From Methanobacteriota archaeon (GTDB lineage: Archaea; Halobacteriota; Methanosarcinia; Methanosarcinales; Methanosarcinaceae): a DNA stretch of 6,313 nucleotides. Below, in pieces: positions 3,472 through 6,313 of the stretch. The stretch covers positions 1 to 6,313 of the forward strand of contig JAUPKV010000566.1 of assembly GCA_030837265.1 (NCBI GenBank). Reading direction: 5' to 3'. Within the stretch, counting starts at the first letter, position 1; each line of letters starts with the position of its first letter. The notes below the pieces were generated by a model that was not told the origin of the DNA, ran no database searches, and worked only from the letters and a program-made list of their open reading frames with translations. The position numbers and the translations under genes are program-made.

Positions 3472-6313
3472 ATGGTGTCAACGAACTCAAAACTTGGAAA
3501 AGCAAAACAGAAAAACTCTTTTGAAAAATTGGATGAAAATGTGAGTCTCAAAGCAGAAGATATGAGCTGGCTAATAGATAATCTTCCTGTCACTGTTTTT
3601 AGATCATCGAGTAAATTGTCTTGGGGTATAGATTACATAAGTTCCAGTGTAGAGAAACTTACCGGTTATTCCAAAAAGGATTTCATTGACCAAAAAATAC
3701 TGTGGCCTGATATTGTTTTTCCTGAAGACGTTAAAATCATGGAAGAGGCTATAAAGGTAGCAAAGAAAAACCCAAGTCCCTATCAAATCGAATATAGAAT
3801 TAAAAGAGCTGATGGAAGTACAGTATTTATTCAAGAACAAGCTCATGTTGTTTTTGATGGCAAAGGGGAGCCGTCATATATTGCAGGGGTATTTTCTGCT
3901 CTTTCTGCGGAAGTAAAACAAAAGACAGATTCTCATGGCTCAGTCAAAGAAGAAGAAACAATTCAACTTGAAATGTTCAGATCTTTCGTCGATAATTTAA
4001 GTCGTGGCGAAATTCCTGAACTTATTACTGATAACTACAACAACGATCTCGAAAAGATAAAAAACAATATTAACAACTGCATTGAGGGGCTGCAAGGACT
4101 TGTAGAGTGCAACAATGTATTGAACCGCATGGCCGTCAACGATCATACAAAAAGCGTAGAAGGTGAGTTCGTTGGCATTTACGCCTCCATGGCAGAGGCG
4201 ACAAATTTAGTCCGTGATAGAGTGCTTAATGTTACCAACGTGCTCGAAAATATCGCTATAGGAAATACTTCCCGACTGGAGGAGTTAAAGAAAATCAGAA
4301 GGCGGAGTGAGCAAGATCGACTCATGCCAGCTATAATTGGGGCGATGGAAAATGTTCATCTCCTCATTGAGGATACAGAAATGCTCACAAGAGCAGGAAT
4401 AGAAGGCAAGCTGGACATTCGAGCTGACGCATCAAGACACAAAGGAGAATTCAGAAAGGTAGTCGAGGGTGTGAACGATATCCTTGATGCTGTTATCGGT
4501 CCTTTGAACGTCGCAGCCGAGTATGTTGAACGTATCTCGAGAGGCGATATCCCACAAATGATCAACGACAATTACAACGGTGACTTTAACGAGATAAAGA
4601 ACAATCTCAACAGCTGCATTGACGGTCTGCAGGGGCTTGTCGAATGCAACCATATACTGCAACGCATGGCGGTTAACGATCAGACAAAAGGTGTCGAAGG
4701 CGAGTATGTTGGTATATACGCTTCCATGGCCGAGGCAACCAATTTAGTCCGCGCTAGAGTGTTGAATGTGACTAAACAGCTCAACAACATCGCTGTTGGA
4801 GATAGTTCCCAGCTTGAGTCGTTAAAGAAAATCGGTAAGAGGAGTGAGCAGGACCAGCTCTTGCCAGCTATAATCCGGGCAATGGAGAACGTTAAACTTC
4901 TTATTGAGGATACAGAGATGCTCGCAAAGGCAGGAGTAGAGGGAAAACTGGACACTCGAGCTGATTCATTAAGGCACCAAGGGGAATACAGAAAGATAGT
5001 AGAGGGAATAAACGATACCCTAGACGCGGTAATTGGTCCTTTAAATGTGGCTGCCGAGTATGTTGAACGAATCTCAAGAGGAGATATCCCACAAAAGATC
5101 AACGACAATTACAACGGTGACTTCAATGAGATAAAGAACAACCTCAACAACTGTATCGACGGTCTTCAGGGGCTTGTCGAGTGCAACCATATACTGCAGC
5201 GTATGGCAGTTAACGACCTGACAAAAGGTGTCGAGGGTAAGTATGTTGGTATTTTCGCTTCCATGGGAGAGGCGATCAACTTAGTTCAAACCAGAGTGCT
5301 GAATGTTACTAACGTGCTCGAGCATATTTCGGTTGGAAATACTTCCCGATTGGAGGAGTTAAAGAAAATCGGAAGCCGTAGTGAGCAGGATCGCCTAATG
5401 CCATCTATGATAAAGGCTATGGAGAACGTCAACATCCTGATCGAAGACACAGAAATGCTCTCAAAAGCCGCTGTAGAGGGTAAGCTGGACACTCGAGCAG
5501 ACGCCTTAAGGCACCACGGAGAATATAGAAAAGTTATAGAAGGTGTGAATGATACTCTCGATGCAGTCATTGGTCCGGTGAATGAGGCAATTAGGGTCTC
5601 AAATGAATTTTCTAACGGCAACTTTAAAGCTCGCGTTGATGAAAAACTTCATGTTGAGGGCGATTTCATAAATTTCAAGAATGTTCTCAATAATATTGGA
5701 ATCTCCGTAAGTGATGTAATTAAATCTGTTAGTTCTGTCACTCTGAATGTAGTAACCAGTACTGACGAAGCCAGTAGGGGGGCTGACGAAGTTGCAAAGG
5801 CTGCTGGAAATGTAGCAGATTCCAGTCAGAAGAGTTCTGAACTAACAAGAGAGCTTCGAAATAAAATTGACGGCATTAACAGAGAGATAGTCGATCTATC
5901 AAGGTCTAATGAAAATATCGCAAATACATCAAAGGGAATCCTCGCTGCGGCAGATGAGGTTGTCAGAATCGGAAAAGATGCGCAGACACTCGGTAGAGAT
6001 ACTAATCTGAAGATGGAAAGCGTTGAGAAGATTGCCCGAGAAAGTGTAATTGGAATTACCAGCCTCACCGAACAGATAAAACAAATAGACGGTATTGTAC
6101 AACTTATTAATGACATTACAAGCCAGATAAACCTGCTTTCACTGAACGCAGCAATTGAAGCCGCACGTGCAGGGGAACATGGACGTGGTTTTGCTGTCGT
6201 CGCCGGGGAAGTCAAGAACCTTGCAACTAAAGCAAGAAACGCAACTGACACTATTGAAAATGTTGTGAATTCAGTGCAAAGAGACAGCAAGAAGACCGCA
6301 GACGCTATCAATA
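3472..6313 (+). CDS. Soluble PAS/poly-HAMP methyl-accepting chemotaxis-like protein (3' end missing)
   Basis: The frame is open from this ATG to the window edge (947 codons seen), so the gene is partial. The product looks like a cytoplasmic receptor that would pass a signal from a PAS sensor to a CheA/CheW complex. A PAS domain with a PAC-like end spans residues 31-142 (TGYSKKDF at 64-71, [10 protein letters not shown] at 107-116). A linker follows, then three 179-residue repeats (169-347, 348-526, 527-705) and one further HAMP-like segment (706-753). Each repeat splits into four HAMP-like segments of 44-46 residues with motifs such as SRGDIP, MAVND, VGNTS and EGKLDTRAD. The signalling domain starts near 754, and its hairpin tip is well conserved ([19 protein letters not shown], then [14 protein letters not shown], about 886-918). 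The returning C-terminal helix lies largely beyond the window. I see no signal peptide or transmembrane segment. The only cysteines are two per repeat. The ligand is unknown, and no che genes are nearby. Confidence 0.93.
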   Translation, partial: MVSTNSKLGKAKQKNSFEKLDENVSLKAEDMSWLIDNLPVTVFRSSSKLSWGIDYISSSVEKLTGYSKKDFIDQKILWPDIVFPEDVKIMEEAIKVAKKNPSPYQIEYRIKRADGSTVFIQEQAHVVFDGKGEPSYIAGVFSALSAEVKQKTDSHGSVKEEETIQLEMFRSFVDNLSRGEIPELITDNYNNDLEKIKNNINNCIEGLQGLVECNNVLNRMAVNDHTKSVEGEFVGIYASMAEATNLVRDRVLNVTNVLENIAIGNTSRLEELKKIRRRSEQDRLMPAIIGAMENVHLLIEDTEMLTRAGIEGKLDIRADASRHKGEFRKVVEGVNDILDAVIGPLNVAAEYVERISRGDIPQMINDNYNGDFNEIKNNLNSCIDGLQGLVECNHILQRMAVNDQTKGVEGEYVGIYASMAEATNLVRARVLNVTKQLNNIAVGDSSQLESLKKIGKRSEQDQLLPAIIRAMENVKLLIEDTEMLAKAGVEGKLDTRADSLRHQGEYRKIVEGINDTLDAVIGPLNVAAEYVERISRGDIPQKINDNYNGDFNEIKNNLNNCIDGLQGLVECNHILQRMAVNDLTKGVEGKYVGIFASMGEAINLVQTRVLNVTNVLEHISVGNTSRLEELKKIGSRSEQDRLMPSMIKAMENVNILIEDTEMLSKAAVEGKLDTRADALRHHGEYRKVIEGVNDTLDAVIGPVNEAIRVSNEFSNGNFKARVDEKLHVEGDFINFKNVLNNIGISVSDVIKSVSSVTLNVVTSTDEASRGADEVAKAAGNVADSSQKSSELTRELRNKIDGINREIVDLSRSNENIANTSKGILAAADEVVRIGKDAQTLGRDTNLKMESVEKIARESVIGITSLTEQIKQIDGIVQLINDITSQINLLSLNAAIEAARAGEHGRGFAVVAGEVKNLATKARNATDTIENVVNSVQRDSKKTADAIN
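3976..4512 (+). repeat. Poly-HAMP tandem repeat, unit 1 (residues 169-347)
   Basis: First of three in-frame repeats of exactly 537 bp. Its first 45 residues are the most diverged (about 18 differences from unit 2 by eye). Its third segment (block 4237-4329) is closer to unit 3 than to unit 2. HAMP-like segments: 169-213, 214-257, 258-301, 302-347. Cysteines are C203 and C213. Confidence 0.9.
4513..5049 (+). repeat. Poly-HAMP tandem repeat, unit 2 (residues 348-526)
   Basis: Middle copy. It is about 80% identical in protein to unit 3 by eye (about 35 differences in 179), with no length change. Its first 45 residues differ from unit 3 at only two positions. Its third segment, [17 protein letters not shown], is the odd one out of the three copies. 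Cysteines are C382 and C392. Confidence 0.9.
5050..5586 (+). repeat. Poly-HAMP tandem repeat, unit 3 (residues 527-705)
   Basis: Last full copy, ending at GPVNE just before the thirteenth HAMP-like segment ([16 protein letters not shown]). That segment is diverged from all others and joins the array to the signalling helices. Cysteines are C561 and C571. Confidence 0.9.

Noticed and set aside
3604..3846. 80-codon minus-strand ORF opposite the PAS domain
   Set aside because: It overlaps the well-supported plus-strand PAS coding sequence and shows no recognisable domain.
4356..5621. Minus-strand ORFs with similar translations ([17 protein letters not shown]) opposite the receptor gene
   Set aside because: They are antisense to the three 537-bp repeats and resemble each other only because the sense strand is repeated. 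No ribosome binding sites or protein features.
5826..6311. 161-codon minus-strand ORF opposite the receptor signalling domain
   Set aside because: It is the antisense of a strongly conserved MCP coding region; the serine/isoleucine-rich translation is a shadow.

Overview
The window looks archaeal, most likely from a methanogen of the Methanosarcina type. This is inferred from three things: long AT-rich intergenic DNA beside genes of moderate G+C, purine-rich ribosome binding sites and TATA-like boxes, and a gene mix familiar from Methanosarcinales (flavodoxin-fold redox protein, MacB/FtsX-type permease, large poly-HAMP chemoreceptor-like protein). No rRNA, tRNA or other marker gene is present, so the assignment is tentative.

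Layout. Positions 1-279 hold no gene, but contain two hairpins; the stronger one (183-206) resembles the terminal hairpins of IS200/IS605-family elements. Two genes follow on the minus strand, in transcription order: a four-helix MacB/FtsX-type ABC transporter permease (2399 to 1182) and then an NAD(P)H-dependent FMN reductase/iron-sulfur-flavoprotein-like protein (1011 to 280). They are 170 bp apart and may or may not share a transcript. No ATPase or adaptor gene for the permease lies in the window. Positions 2400-3471 are a long AT-rich divergent intergenic region with a possible operator over the permease promoter, a perfect 9-bp inverted repeat, one weak ORF that may be a gene remnant, and the leader of the right-hand gene.

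The right 45% of the window is one plus-strand gene, open from the ATG at 3472 to the window edge (947 codons visible, 3' end missing). It encodes an apparently soluble chemoreceptor-like protein: an N-terminal PAS domain, then three tandem 179-residue repeats (exactly 537 bp each), then one more HAMP-like segment and the conserved hairpin tip of a methyl-accepting chemotaxis signalling domain. Each 179-residue repeat divides into four HAMP-like segments of 44-46 residues, giving about 13 in a row with no transmembrane helix. This is the most notable object in the window. Poly-HAMP receptors are a known class, so it is an unusual member, not a new system. Its odd points are the exact repeat length, a mosaic pattern of similarity among the repeats, and a pair of cysteines recurring only in the repeats.

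The genes do not form an obvious pathway. The permease and flavoprotein point to membrane export or remodelling and to redox chemistry, and the receptor to cytoplasmic sensing through a CheA/CheW-type pathway. No che genes are present here.
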